Notes under the pieces: generated by a model | What the model saw: only the letters and a program-made list of their open reading frames with translations | What the model was told of the DNA's origin: nothing | Database searches by the model: none | Assembly: GCA_963663005.2 (NCBI GenBank) | Contig: CAXXHH010000017.1 | Coordinates: forward strand, 173,420-237,419 | Direction: 5' to 3' | From: CAINVV01 sp963663005 | Lineage (GTDB): Bacteria > Bacteroidota > Bacteroidia > Bacteroidales > Prolixibacteraceae | Length of the DNA stretch: 64,000 nucleotides | Shown here: positions 36,265-44,871 of the stretch, one piece after another | How the letters are laid out: each line of letters opens with the position of its first letter | How positions within the stretch are numbered: the stretch's first letter is position 1 | Made by a program: the position numbers and the translations under genes

Positions 36265-37539
36265 ATGTCGAACCAACCTCTGGCAGAAAGATTAAGACCC
36301 GCTTCACTCGATGATTTCATCGGGCAGAGACATCTGGTAGGCGAAGATGCTGTCATTAGAAAGATGATAGCCACCGGACTGCTTTCTTCTTTCATTCTGT
36401 GGGGGCCACCGGGTGTGGGCAAAACTACATTGGCGAAGATCATCGCAAACACGATGAACCGCCCTTTTTATATCCTGAGCGCTATTAATTCAGGTGTAAA
36501 GGATATTCGTGATGTCATTGAAAAAGCAAAAAATAACAGATTCTTTAGCGCTCAAAATCCGATTCTTTTCATCGACGAAATACACCGCTTTAGCAAGGCG
36601 CAACAGGATTCTCTGCTTGGCGCTGTAGAACAAGGTGTCATTACGCTCATTGGCGCTACTACCGAGAATCCCTCTTTTGAGGTAATATCTCCCCTACTCT
36701 CTAGGTGTCAGGTATATATTTTGAAGTCGCTTGAAAAAGAGGACCTGTTGACTTTGTTAGATCGTGCAATCCATACGGATATTTACCTGTCTGAGAAAAA
36801 CATCGTCATTGAAGAATATGAAGCGCTGCTTCGTTTTTCAGGAGGAGATGCGCGAAAGCTGCTTAATGTTCTGGAACTGGTTATTAATTCGTTTGGTGGC
36901 GAGGAGATCTTGATAACAAACGATTTGGTTACCGAGAGATTGCAGGAAAATCTGGTTCTTTATGATAAAAATGGAGAGATGCATTACGACATTATTTCCG
37001 CCTTTATCAAAAGCATTCGCGGCGGAGATCCTGATGCAGCTGTATATTACCTTGCCAGGATGCTCGAAGGAGGAGAAGATGTAAAATTTATTGCCAGGCG
37101 CCTGCTGATATTATCCTCAGAAGACGTTGGCCTTGCAAATCCCAATGCGCTACTTCTGGCGCAAAGCACTTTCGATGCCGTGCACAAAATCGGGATGCCT
37201 GAATCAAGGATAATTCTTTCGGAATGTACCATCTATCTGGCTACCTCACCTAAAAGCAACTCGGCCTATTCGGCTATCGATGAAGCACTCGAGGAAGTTA
37301 GGCAGTCGGGCCATTTGCCAATTCCATTACACCTGCGTAACGCTCCAACCAAACTGATGAAACAAATTGGCTACGGCAAAGAATACAAATATGCCCATTC
37401 ATACGAAGGGAATTTTGTTGATCAGGAATTCCTGCCGGAGAAGATCAAGGATAAACGATTTTACAGACCACAGCAAAATCCTTCAGAGGATAAAATTCTG
37501 GAACGATTGCGCATTTGGTGGAAGACTCGATTTAGCTGA
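36265..37539 (+). CDS. rarA: Replication-associated recombination protein A (AAA+ ATPase)
   Basis: A 424-residue AAA+ ATPase of the RarA/MgsA/WRNIP1 family that acts at stalled replication forks. It begins PLAERLRPASLDDFIGQ, has Walker A GPPGVGKT (47-54), Walker B LFIDEIHRF, a sensor region GATTENPSFE, and the C-terminal tetramerisation part with KSNSAYSAIDEAL and PTKLMKQIGYGKEYKYAH. All family features and the usual length are present. Confidence 0.97.
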   Translation: MSNQPLAERLRPASLDDFIGQRHLVGEDAVIRKMIATGLLSSFILWGPPGVGKTTLAKIIANTMNRPFYILSAINSGVKDIRDVIEKAKNNRFFSAQNPILFIDEIHRFSKAQQDSLLGAVEQGVITLIGATTENPSFEVISPLLSRCQVYILKSLEKEDLLTLLDRAIHTDIYLSEKNIVIEEYEALLRFSGGDARKLLNVLELVINSFGGEEILITNDLVTERLQENLVLYDKNGEMHYDIISAFIKSIRGGDPDAAVYYLARMLEGGEDVKFIARRLLILSSEDVGLANPNALLLAQSTFDAVHKIGMPESRIILSECTIYLATSPKSNSAYSAIDEALEEVRQSGHLPIPLHLRNAPTKLMKQIGYGKEYKYAHSYEGNFVDQEFLPEKIKDKRFYRPQQNPSEDKILERLRIWWKTRFS

Positions 37540-37635
37540 TCTTTCGCTTAATTGAATTTCCAACGACGCATCACAATGCGTCAGTACAAACAAATCATCA
37601 TCGACCATATCGCTGTTCAATTCTTAACAATCTTT

Positions 37636-37671
37636 AACTAACATCTTAGTATCAAAACTAATTTTTTAGTT
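37636..37671. promoter_or_regulatory. Tandem operator pair 1 (BlaI-type)
   Basis: Two 16-bp inverted repeats of the form AACTAA-N4-TTAGTT stand exactly 20 bp apart: AACTAACATCTTAGTA (37636-37651) and the perfect AACTAATTTTTTAGTT (37656-37671). They directly precede the -7 box at 37673, so binding would block a promoter. The BlaI-type repressor gene downstream is the obvious candidate for the ligand. Confidence 0.65.
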
Positions 37672-37672
37672 G

Positions 37673-37680
37673 TATCTTTG
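37673..37680 (+). promoter_or_regulatory. Candidate -7 element next to operator pair 1
   Basis: TATCTTTG matches TAnnTTTG and begins two bases after operator pair 1. No TTTG stands at -33; the operators occupy that place. Confidence 0.4.
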
Positions 37681-37725
37681 TTGGTGTAATCTTGTTTTGC
37701 GCAAAACAGCTAAATTGTAAACATC

Positions 37726-37794
37726 ATGAAACGAGCATGGACTAATTCCACCAAAGGTGATATGAATCCGTTTGCGAGTTCCCTACGACCTTAA
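37726..37794 (+). CDS. Possible 22-codon reading frame between the operator pairs
   Basis: An ATG at 37726 opens a 22-residue frame (MKRAWTNSTKGDMNPFASSL and two more residues) ending TAA. It lies 46 bases downstream of the operator-controlled -7 box, where a leader peptide could sit. There is no independent support that it is translated; a second 13-codon frame follows at 37811-37852. Confidence 0.15.
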   Translation: MKRAWTNSTKGDMNPFASSLRP

Positions 37795-37876
37795 AAAAAA
37801 TTATTTACCTATGAAACATTTAAAACTATTCCTTAAAAACGCACAGCATTAGAGAGTAAAATTTTTTGAATTGTTA

Positions 37877-37912
37877 AACTAATTTTTTAGTTTTTTAACG
37901 AAAAAACTAGTT
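37877..37912. promoter_or_regulatory. Tandem operator pair 2 (BlaI-type)
   Basis: A perfect copy of AACTAATTTTTTAGTT (37877-37892) is followed in the same 20-bp register by AACGAAAAAACTAGTT (37897-37912), which differs by one base in each half-site. The pair ends seven bases before the -33 element of the blaI promoter. Confidence 0.65.
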
Positions 37913-37918
37913 ATTTAA

Positions 37919-37950
37919 TTTGGAAAGATCGTTATGATAAATTAATTTTG
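37919..37950 (+). promoter_or_regulatory. Consensus promoter of the blaI-M56 operon
   Basis: TTTG (37919-37922), 20 bases, then TAATTTTG (37943-37950): an exact TTTG-N20-TAnnTTTG match. Transcription would start near 37956, giving a 76-base leader to the blaI ATG. Confidence 0.6.
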
Positions 37951-38031
37951 ATTATCAGTCATTTTATGTTGTCCCATTTTGAAGCTTCATAAATAATGGC
38001 TGGCCTAATCGAATAAAATTAGTCAAGTTAA

Positions 38032-38406
38032 ATGAAAGAATTGACCCGAGCTGAAGAGCAACTTATGCAGATACTCTGGAAAATAAAAAAGGGATTTATC
38101 AAAGATCTTATTGACCGAATTCCGGAGCCCAAGCCCGCTTATAATACTGTTTCTACCTTTATTCGGATTATGGAAAAGAAGGGATTTGTAGATCATACAG
38201 CTTATGGAAAGACACACGAATATTTCCCGTTAATTTCCAAAAAAGAATACACCAAACAGTATATGAAAGGGTTTATCAAGAACTACTTCAGCAACTCACT
38301 CCAGGAAATGGTCTCATTCTTTGCAAAAGAGGATAAAATGAGCATATCGGAAATCGAAACGCTCTTACAGGAGGTTAAAAAGGATATGGAAAAAGAGAAA
38401 AAATGA
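38032..38406 (+). CDS. BlaI/MecI/CopY-family transcriptional repressor
   Basis: A 124-residue winged-helix repressor. The opening LTRAEEQLMQILWKIKKGFI and the recognition-helix region PAYNTVSTFIRIMEKKGFV are the family pattern; the C-terminal helices serve dimerisation and contain the usual site for inactivating cleavage in BlaI. It is four bases upstream of an M56 peptidase gene, the standard BlaI-BlaR1 pairing in which the membrane peptidase relieves repression. The tandem palindromes upstream are its likely operators. Confidence 0.94.
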   Translation: MKELTRAEEQLMQILWKIKKGFIKDLIDRIPEPKPAYNTVSTFIRIMEKKGFVDHTAYGKTHEYFPLISKKEYTKQYMKGFIKNYFSNSLQEMVSFFAKEDKMSISEIETLLQEVKKDMEKEKK

Positions 38407-38410
38407 AGTC

Positions 38411-39688
38411 ATGAACACAACAGTTATAAATTTTGTATTTGAATCAGGCGTTAGTCTATCAATTCTCACAATAGTTTATCTGCTGTTTCTCCGCAAGGAA
38501 ACATTTTTCAAGCTGAATCGCGTGTATCTGGTAGTATCAGTTATTTTTTCCCTCTTGCTGCCCTTCATTCATTTTCAGGTATCCAATTCCATGCCTTCGG
38601 TAATGCTGGACGAAATAACCGTGACAGCACCAAAATTCCAAAATCTTTTGCAAACCGTAACCGTTTATGGCAACAGGCTTTCCTATTCATTTGAACAGAT
38701 AATTCTATCGATCGGCTTGATACAATTTGTTTACCTCACCGGGACAGCTCTGTTTTTCTTCCTCTTCTTATACAGGTTGTTACAGATAGCATCATTAATT
38801 CTGAACAATTCTTGCGAAGTAAATGGCGGATTAAGAATCGTCAAGATCGACCGTGACACAACTCCTTTTTCATTTTTCAATTTTGTCTTTATAAACAAGA
38901 ATGACAAAGATAATGTTGGGATGAAAGAGATGCTGGCTCACGAATCCGAACATGTTAAACAGAGGCATTCATTGGACATAATGATCTTAGAATTGATAAC
39001 TATTTGCCAGTGGTTCAACCCATTTATTTGGCTTTTGAAAAGGTCGATCAGGGAGAATCACGAATTTCTTGCCGACAATGGCGTTCTGAAACCTGGTGTT
39101 AGCTCAGCTTCCTACCGACTCCTGTTATTAGGCAGCTCTTTTGAGCGGCAACCAGTGATTGCAAATAATTTCAACTATTCATTGATTAAAATTCGAATCA
39201 AAATGATGACAAAAATAAAATCCCCAAAAACTGCAGCGCTGAAGCTGTCAATGGGAATATTGATGACCGCTTCCTTACTTATGGTTTTTGCGTTCGATAA
39301 AGATGGAACGAACCTCCCAGACAATCGCTCAACAATTAATCCGGTCATAACCGAAGTGAACAACCAACAAGACAAAGTGTATGACAAAGTTGAGCAAATG
39401 CCCGAATTCCCTGGTGGTGAATACGCGCTGAGGAAGTATGTTGCAGGTGAAGTAAATTACCCGGCTGACGCTAAAAAAGCTGGAATCCAGGGAAAAGTTT
39501 TCGTAAGTTTCATTGTAAGTAAAGAAGGCGATGTAACCAATGTAAAGATCGCCAGAAGTGCCAGTCCAAGCCTCGATAAAGAAGCACAACGGGTCATAGA
39601 AGGTATGCCTAAATGGACGCCGGGCAAAGAAAAAGGTGTAAATGTAGCCGTACAGTACACCATGCCCATCAATTTTGCCTTAAAGTAG
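38411..39688 (+). CDS. M56 (BlaR1-like) membrane peptidase with C-terminal TonB domain
   Basis: A 425-residue membrane protein. Hydrophobic helices at about 10-27, 37-55, 97-128 and 280-296 enclose a cytoplasmic zinc peptidase with HESEH (H177, E178, H181). After the last helix the periplasmic part carries a TonB C-terminal domain (about 345-425; YPADAKKAGIQGKVFVSFIV), not the penicillin-binding sensor of BlaR1. So it may sense envelope state or a TonB-linked partner and transmit it to the upstream repressor, and may itself energise receptors. Such fusions are common in Bacteroidota. Confidence 0.92.
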   Translation: MNTTVINFVFESGVSLSILTIVYLLFLRKETFFKLNRVYLVVSVIFSLLLPFIHFQVSNSMPSVMLDEITVTAPKFQNLLQTVTVYGNRLSYSFEQIILSIGLIQFVYLTGTALFFFLFLYRLLQIASLILNNSCEVNGGLRIVKIDRDTTPFSFFNFVFINKNDKDNVGMKEMLAHESEHVKQRHSLDIMILELITICQWFNPFIWLLKRSIRENHEFLADNGVLKPGVSSASYRLLLLGSSFERQPVIANNFNYSLIKIRIKMMTKIKSPKTAALKLSMGILMTASLLMVFAFDKDGTNLPDNRSTINPVITEVNNQQDKVYDKVEQMPEFPGGEYALRKYVAGEVNYPADAKKAGIQGKVFVSFIVSKEGDVTNVKIARSASPSLDKEAQRVIEGMPKWTPGKEKGVNVAVQYTMPINFALK

Positions 39689-39704
39689 CGAGACAATTTA
39701 TTTA

Positions 39705-39740
39705 TTAGCGCCGAATCCGGGATGGTTCGGTGCTAATTTA
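39705..39740 (+). terminator. Intrinsic terminator after the M56-TonB gene
   Basis: TTAGCGCCGAA pairs with TTCGGTGCTAA (11 pairs, one G-U) around a ten-base loop; a short T/A-rich tail follows. It lies 16 bases after the stop codon. Confidence 0.6.
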
Positions 39741-39752
39741 AAAATCAAACTT

Positions 39753-40997
39753 ATGGCGAAGATTTATATCCTCTTAATCTTCCTGATTGACCCGTTCCTT
39801 GCAATGGGTCAGAATATCGACCTGATGATTCTAAAGGGGGAATATGACAAGGCGCTACAGCAAATTGAAAGCGAACTCCTCAAAGATGATTCGCAACCAG
39901 TTCTCTACCAAAAAAAGGGATCTATCCTTCAAATGAGATTTGATTTCGAAAATGCGCTAAAGTCTTATGAAAAAGCTTATCTGCTTGACTCCACCAACTC
40001 TCGCATTTTAAATGATCTGGCAGAGATTCATACAAGCCTTGGAAATTACAGGCAAGCGCTCCCCCTTTTTAAAACCCTGTACCACACCGACACCACAAAT
40101 ACTGTCAATGCGATTAAACTGGCTCGTGCTTACTTCAACCAAAGATCCTATCAGGAACCTTTCGCAATCCTCAGGTCAGCCTATTTGCGGGATAGCGGAA
40201 ATGTTTTCATAAACAAACAATTGGCGTTTTCGGCCATGCGAACCGGCCGCGACAGTTTCGCAATCGCGTTATATCTGAAGGTTATACAGCAAAATCAGAC
40301 AGATTTAAACAATTTCACAAATTTAGCATCAGTCTATCAGAAAAAAGAAAACTACGCCAAGGTAATTGAGACGCTTGAAAAGGGATTATTGATTTTCCCC
40401 GATGAGGCCATTTTGATTAGTAGGCTTGGAGATACATATTTTGCAAAAAGAAATTATGCAAAAGCGATCGAATTTTATGAAAGATATCAGACCATCAGTG
40501 ATTCCAATTACGATATTCTAAAAAATCTGGGATTGAGTTACTATTACGAAAAACGTACGCAGGAAGGACTTACACTGCTGGAACAGTGTCTTACCATGAA
40601 ACCAAATGATCCGGTTACGGGTCTCTTCGTAGGACTATGTTACAAGGATTTAAAAGAATACGATGAAAGTATTGCCTATCTCAATTTTGCGTCCAGAAAT
40701 GCATTACCTTATTATTTATCAGATATTTACAACCAGCTAGGGAATATTTATATTGAAAAAAACAAGTATAAAGAAGCAGTAAAATTGCTTAAAAAGGCAT
40801 ACAGTCTGGATTCGGCGAAATGTGAGATTCTTTTCAAGATTGCAAATACCTACGATGTCTGGCAGAAAGATAAAAGCCAGGCCACCAGATATTATGACAA
40901 CTATCTAAAGTCAAAAAAAGAAGAGGATGACATGCACCGCAAGCTGACACAATACGCGCTAGACCGCAAGAAAAAACTTGCAAAATGGGGTCACTGA
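39753..40997 (+). CDS. Secreted TPR-repeat protein
   Basis: A 414-residue protein with a short signal peptide (MAKIYILLIFLIDPFLAMGQ) and about ten TPR units across its whole length (DYDILKNLGLSYYYEK-type phrases, KYKEAVKLLKKAYSLDSA near the C-terminus). It presumably serves as a periplasmic interaction scaffold. It lies 64 bases after the M56-TonB gene, beyond a terminator-like hairpin, so it could be read partly with that operon. No enzymatic motif is present. Confidence 0.87.
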   Translation: MAKIYILLIFLIDPFLAMGQNIDLMILKGEYDKALQQIESELLKDDSQPVLYQKKGSILQMRFDFENALKSYEKAYLLDSTNSRILNDLAEIHTSLGNYRQALPLFKTLYHTDTTNTVNAIKLARAYFNQRSYQEPFAILRSAYLRDSGNVFINKQLAFSAMRTGRDSFAIALYLKVIQQNQTDLNNFTNLASVYQKKENYAKVIETLEKGLLIFPDEAILISRLGDTYFAKRNYAKAIEFYERYQTISDSNYDILKNLGLSYYYEKRTQEGLTLLEQCLTMKPNDPVTGLFVGLCYKDLKEYDESIAYLNFASRNALPYYLSDIYNQLGNIYIEKNKYKEAVKLLKKAYSLDSAKCEILFKIANTYDVWQKDKSQATRYYDNYLKSKKEEDDMHRKLTQYALDRKKKLAKWGH

Positions 40998-41058
40998 AGT
41001 AACTATTCTGCGGCTATTTTAGCGATTAAACTCCCCTATTTTATTCACTTACACCAGC

Positions 41059-41976
41059 CTATTCAATGTTCTGAATATCATAAGGCGTTTCCTGGTATAC
41101 ATAATAATTCAACCAGTTAGAGAAAAGCAGATTGGCATGAGAACGCCAACTCAAGATAGGCCTCTCCTCCGGATTATTCTTAGGATAGTAATTCTCAGGG
41201 ATATTTATTGGTAATCCCTTTTCTACATCTCGTTTGTATTCTCTGTCCAAGGTGCGCAGGGAATATTCCGGGTGGCCAGTAATAAAAATTTGCCTTCCCT
41301 TTTCCGCTATCGCTAAATACACGCCTGCGGTCTCAGAAACAGAAAGCACTTCAACCTCGGGAACATCCTGAAAATCTGAAGCTTTTATCTCAGTATGTCT
41401 TGAATGGGGAGCCTTATACAAGTCGTCAAACCCTCTGAAAAGTGGAAGTTTCCTATCCGTAACGTGGTGATCAAAAACACCAAACATTTTATTATCAAGT
41501 GGGTACTTCGGAATACCATAATGATGATAAAGTCCGGCCTGAGAAGCCCAGCAAATAAACATGGTTGAAGTAACGTGTTTATGAGCCCAGTCAAAAATGC
41601 TGCAAATTTCATCCCAGTAATCCACCTCTTCAAATGGAAGATGCTCTACAGGCGCTCCTGTAATAATCATTCCATCAAACTTCTTCTCTTTTATCTGAGA
41701 AAATGTTTGATAGAATGCATCCAGATGATCCTGAGGTGTATTTTTCGCAGTATGCCCTTCGATCTGAAGAAAGTCGATCTCAATCTGAAGCGGAGTGTTA
41801 GAAAGCAACCGAAGCAGATCTGTTTCGGTTGCAATCTTCAATGGCATCAAATTAAGAATCACTATCTTAAGCGGGCGGATATCCTGGTGTTCGGCCCTCG
41901 TTTGGTCGATAACGAATATGTTTTCTTCACGCAAAAGCTCTATGGCAGGTAATCCATCCGGCAAATTCAATGGCAT
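41059..41976 (-). CDS. metA: Homoserine O-acetyltransferase, MetA fold
   Basis: A 305-residue enzyme of the MetA family that acylates homoserine in methionine synthesis. The catalytic cysteine C142 (FICWASQAGL), the IVILNLMPLKIATETDLL stretch and HPEYS near residue 235 are present. Residue 111 is glutamate (ITGAPVEHLPFEEVDYW), the residue reported to select acetyl-CoA over succinyl-CoA, where E. coli MetA has glycine. So the product should be O-acetylhomoserine, matching the O-acetylhomoserine sulfhydrylase gene just upstream. Third gene of the operon. Confidence 0.95.
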   Translation of the reverse strand: MPLNLPDGLPAIELLREENIFVIDQTRAEHQDIRPLKIVILNLMPLKIATETDLLRLLSNTPLQIEIDFLQIEGHTAKNTPQDHLDAFYQTFSQIKEKKFDGMIITGAPVEHLPFEEVDYWDEICSIFDWAHKHVTSTMFICWASQAGLYHHYGIPKYPLDNKMFGVFDHHVTDRKLPLFRGFDDLYKAPHSRHTEIKASDFQDVPEVEVLSVSETAGVYLAIAEKGRQIFITGHPEYSLRTLDREYKRDVEKGLPINIPENYYPKNNPEERPILSWRSHANLLFSNWLNYYVYQETPYDIQNIE

Positions 41977-42005
41977 AACTCAAAATTTTAGGATTCAAAA
42001 ATAAG

Positions 42006-43301
42006 TTAAATCTTTGCTAAAGCCTGATCGAAATCGGCAATAATATCATCAATATGTTCAATTCCTACAGAAACCCTCAATTGAGCCGGCTTCACTCCGG
42101 CAAGAAGTTGTTCCTGCTCACTCAATTGCGAATGCGTCGTCGCTGAAGGTTGGATTATCAAGGTTCGTACATCGCCGACATTCGCAAGATGGCTTACCAA
42201 AGTAAGGTTATTTACCAATTCAATCGCATTTTCTTTACTTCCTTTCAATGTAAATGAAAGTACTGCACCAGCTCCCTTTTTAAGGTATTTTGTGGCTAAG
42301 GCGTTGTTTTCGTCTGTTTTTAACCCAGGATAATTAACGGATTCTACTTTGGGATGATGTTGCAGCCATTTTGCCAATGCTTCTGTATTCTGGATATGGC
42401 GCTCTACACGCAGAGAAAGTGTTTCAAGACCTTGAATCAGTTGGAAGGAGTTGAAAGGAGAAATGGCAGGACCATAATCACGAAGCCCTTCGACCCTGGC
42501 TCTAATGATAAATGCAATATTACCAAAAGGACCATCGGAACCGAAAACATCCCAAAATACTAATCCATGGTAACCCTCGGAAGGTTCGGTAAATGCAGGA
42601 TATTTACCGTTTCCCCAATTGAAATTTCCTCCATCAATAATTACTCCGCCAATAGAAGTTCCATGACCACCAATCCATTTTGTTGCCGATTCAACAACAA
42701 TATTGGCTCCATGCTCGAGTGGACGGAAGAGTGCTCCCCCACACCCAAAGGTGTTGTCAACGATAAGTGGTAAATCATACTTCTTAGCAAGATCCGCAAA
42801 CTTCTCGAAATCCGGGATATTAAAACTTGGATTTCCGATGGTTTCAAGGTATATGGCCTTCGTTTTTTCGTCTATCAGCTTTTCGAAATTTGCCGGATTT
42901 AGATCATCCGCAAATCTTGCAGTAATCCCCAAATTCTTAAACGTTACTTTAAATTGGTTGTAGGAGCCTCCGTATAAATAAGGAGAGGTAACGAAATTAT
43001 CCCCTGCTCCGGCAATATTCGTGATCGTGATAAACTGTGCTGCATGACCAGAACTAACGGCCAGAGCAGCTACGCCACCTTCCAATGCAGCGATTCTTTT
43101 TTCGAAGACATCCGTTGTAGGATTCATTAATCTGGTATAAATATTACCAAATTCTTTCAGCCCGAACAGATTGGCAGCATGTTCAGAGTTCTTGAAAACA
43201 TAGGAAGTTGTCTGGTAAAGTGGAACAGCTCTGGATAAAGTGTCCTGGTCTGGCGTGTGCCCTGCATGAACCTGCAGTGTTTCAAATTTTTGTGTACTCA
43301 T
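42006..43301 (-). CDS. metY: O-acetylhomoserine sulfhydrylase (PLP enzyme)
   Basis: A 431-residue Cys/Met-metabolism PLP enzyme. The opening FETLQVHAGHTPDQDTLSRA and the PLP lysine in SATKWIGGHGTS, plus GNPSFNIPDFE, are typical of MetY, which makes homocysteine from O-acetylhomoserine and sulfide. It lies between the aspartate kinase gene (52 bases upstream) and metA (29 bases downstream), and all share a strand. The length suits MetY better than the shorter MetB/MetC. Confidence 0.95.
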   Translation of the reverse strand: MSTQKFETLQVHAGHTPDQDTLSRAVPLYQTTSYVFKNSEHAANLFGLKEFGNIYTRLMNPTTDVFEKRIAALEGGVAALAVSSGHAAQFITITNIAGAGDNFVTSPYLYGGSYNQFKVTFKNLGITARFADDLNPANFEKLIDEKTKAIYLETIGNPSFNIPDFEKFADLAKKYDLPLIVDNTFGCGGALFRPLEHGANIVVESATKWIGGHGTSIGGVIIDGGNFNWGNGKYPAFTEPSEGYHGLVFWDVFGSDGPFGNIAFIIRARVEGLRDYGPAISPFNSFQLIQGLETLSLRVERHIQNTEALAKWLQHHPKVESVNYPGLKTDENNALATKYLKKGAGAVLSFTLKGSKENAIELVNNLTLVSHLANVGDVRTLIIQPSATTHSQLSEQEQLLAGVKPAQLRVSVGIEHIDDIIADFDQALAKI

Positions 43302-43353
43302 GATTTTTGTTTTTAATGATAAATAATTGATTTATTGATTGTTGATATTTAAT

Positions 43354-44727
43354 TCATTTTTCGAAAAATTCTCGGTGTATGGCTTTAACGGCCGGTGTTC
43401 TGTCTGAAGATCGCACCAAGTAATAGCTTACGATGGGCGAGGCTCCTGAGCAGCTCATCAATACATTAATACTTTCGGAAGCAAGAGAGGTGAAGATTCT
43501 GGCCGCGATTCCGTAATTATCCGTAATTCCGTGTCCGACAGCGGCAACAATTGAGATATCATCTTCTATCTGCAATTTCCCGACGGCTGAAAGTTCAATT
43601 GCGCTGACGACGGCGTATGCATTTTGAAGATCCTTCTTGGCAAGTAAGATATTTATGGATATTTGTGATGTTAACACGGAACTGATGTTTATTCCAGCAA
43701 CATGCAGTGCGGTGGTTACCTTGGCCAAAATTCCAGGTTTTAGTCCAACGCCGGGCCCCTTCAACTTAAGCAACCCAAAATCATCACTGTAGGTCACACT
43801 CTTTACTACGCCAGTCTGGACAGATTTTTCGCGGCTAATTATGGTCAATGGTTTTGTAACGTCCAAATCACCGTAAATATTAAAAATCCTTACCGCAATA
43901 TGAGGATCTGTTAGTGGTTCAACAGTTCTGGGGTGCAAAATTTTTGCCCCAAAATACGCCAGCTCGGCGGCCTCATTATAGGACAATTTCTCAATCAGTA
44001 CGGGGCTGTCGACCAATTTGGGATCTGAGCTCAGAAACCCATTTACATCTTTCCAGATATCGAGCGATGAGGCGCCCACACAACGCGCAATGGCAGCTGC
44101 AGAATAGTCACTCCCTCCCCTACCGAACAGCGTAGTTTTCTGATCCTGAGACACTCCATAAAATCCTGGAACCACATACACAAGATCGAGGCTAAGAGCA
44201 TCACGTACCTGACTTGTAGAAAGATGAAAATCCGCGGTAGCATTACCAAATTCTCCGTCGGTTATCAATCCGATAGCTTCCGGTGAAATTGCCCTGGAAT
44301 CTACACCTTGTGAAGTCAATATCCCGTTTAGAAAAATCGCAGACAACCTTTCACCATAGGATAAAACAAGATCCTCTAAAGCTTGGGAAGCATCCCCTGT
44401 TAAGGCAATCCCGTGTAAATACTTCTTCAGTTCATTAAGCTGTTCACGGATCAATCGTATCGTCTCAGTCCGGAGGGATTCGCTTTTGATAAAATGATTG
44501 AGGGATCCAATCTTGAGATCGAAAAGATACTGAATTGTTTTTTCGGCGATTTCTTCATCGCGACGAGCCTTTTCCAAAGCATCAACCAAAAAATTGGTTA
44601 CTCCGTAGAAGGCGGAAACGACAATGATTAAAGGTTGATTGTAGTTTTTAACGACTTTGACGATATGGTGAATCTCCTCTATACTACGGAGATTTGAACC
44701 ACCGAATTTTACAACTATTTTCGGCAT
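43354..44727 (-). CDS. lysC: Aspartate kinase
   Basis: A 457-residue monofunctional aspartate kinase, the entry step to methionine, threonine and lysine. It has KFGGSN at the N-terminus, FGRGGSDYSA in the kinase part and two ACT domains in the last 150 residues for amino acid feedback. The ATG at 44727 is the natural start; a TTG at 44778 would add residues inside the leader region. It heads a lysC-metY-metA operon, so this isozyme is probably devoted to methionine. A Met-rich leader peptide lies upstream. The gene symbol is by function. Confidence 0.93.
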   Translation of the reverse strand: MPKIVVKFGGSNLRSIEEIHHIVKVVKNYNQPLIIVVSAFYGVTNFLVDALEKARRDEEIAEKTIQYLFDLKIGSLNHFIKSESLRTETIRLIREQLNELKKYLHGIALTGDASQALEDLVLSYGERLSAIFLNGILTSQGVDSRAISPEAIGLITDGEFGNATADFHLSTSQVRDALSLDLVYVVPGFYGVSQDQKTTLFGRGGSDYSAAAIARCVGASSLDIWKDVNGFLSSDPKLVDSPVLIEKLSYNEAAELAYFGAKILHPRTVEPLTDPHIAVRIFNIYGDLDVTKPLTIISREKSVQTGVVKSVTYSDDFGLLKLKGPGVGLKPGILAKVTTALHVAGINISSVLTSQISINILLAKKDLQNAYAVVSAIELSAVGKLQIEDDISIVAAVGHGITDNYGIAARIFTSLASESINVLMSCSGASPIVSYYLVRSSDRTPAVKAIHREFFEK

Positions 44728-44786
44728 AGTATAACTAATTAAGAATTGATTTTGGGGAGAAATAGTCTTTTCAGACAAGATCGGAA

Positions 44787-44871
44787 AGCCTTCAAACAGG
44801 TATTAGCCCGAGAGAAGGCTATTGCATAAACATAGACATGGTGCGCATAGAATCGAGAACGCCAAGGCTAA
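44787..44871 (-). promoter_or_regulatory. Mutually exclusive stems in the lysC-metYA leader
   Basis: On the minus strand four complementary segments occur: A (AGCCTT within 44865-44871), B (AGCCTTC, 44814-44820, overlapping the leader stop), C (GGCTAA, 44803-44808) and D (GAAGGCT, 44787-44793). A can pair with C or D and B with D, so the pairings exclude each other, as in attenuators. No strong T-run follows D, so the exact mechanism is unclear. Confidence 0.45.

Larger units (their letters stand above)
37540..38031. other. 492-bp regulatory intergenic region between rarA and blaI
   Basis: This gap holds a GACGCAT/ATGCGTC hairpin (37565-37582) just after rarA without a T-run, two pairs of palindromic operators, two promoter candidates and, between the operator pairs, two very short reading frames (22 and 13 codons). 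No larger gene fits in it. Confidence 0.7.

Noticed and set aside
37565..37582. Hairpin GACGCAT-CACA-ATGCGTC as an intrinsic terminator of rarA
   Set aside because: The stem is perfect but no T-run follows, so I did not list it as a terminator; it may be a processing or protein-binding site.
41996..42003. TATTTTTG on the minus strand as a separate metA promoter
   Set aside because: It overlaps the end of metY, has no -33 element that I can see, and such AT-rich matches occur by chance; metA is best explained by the operon promoter.
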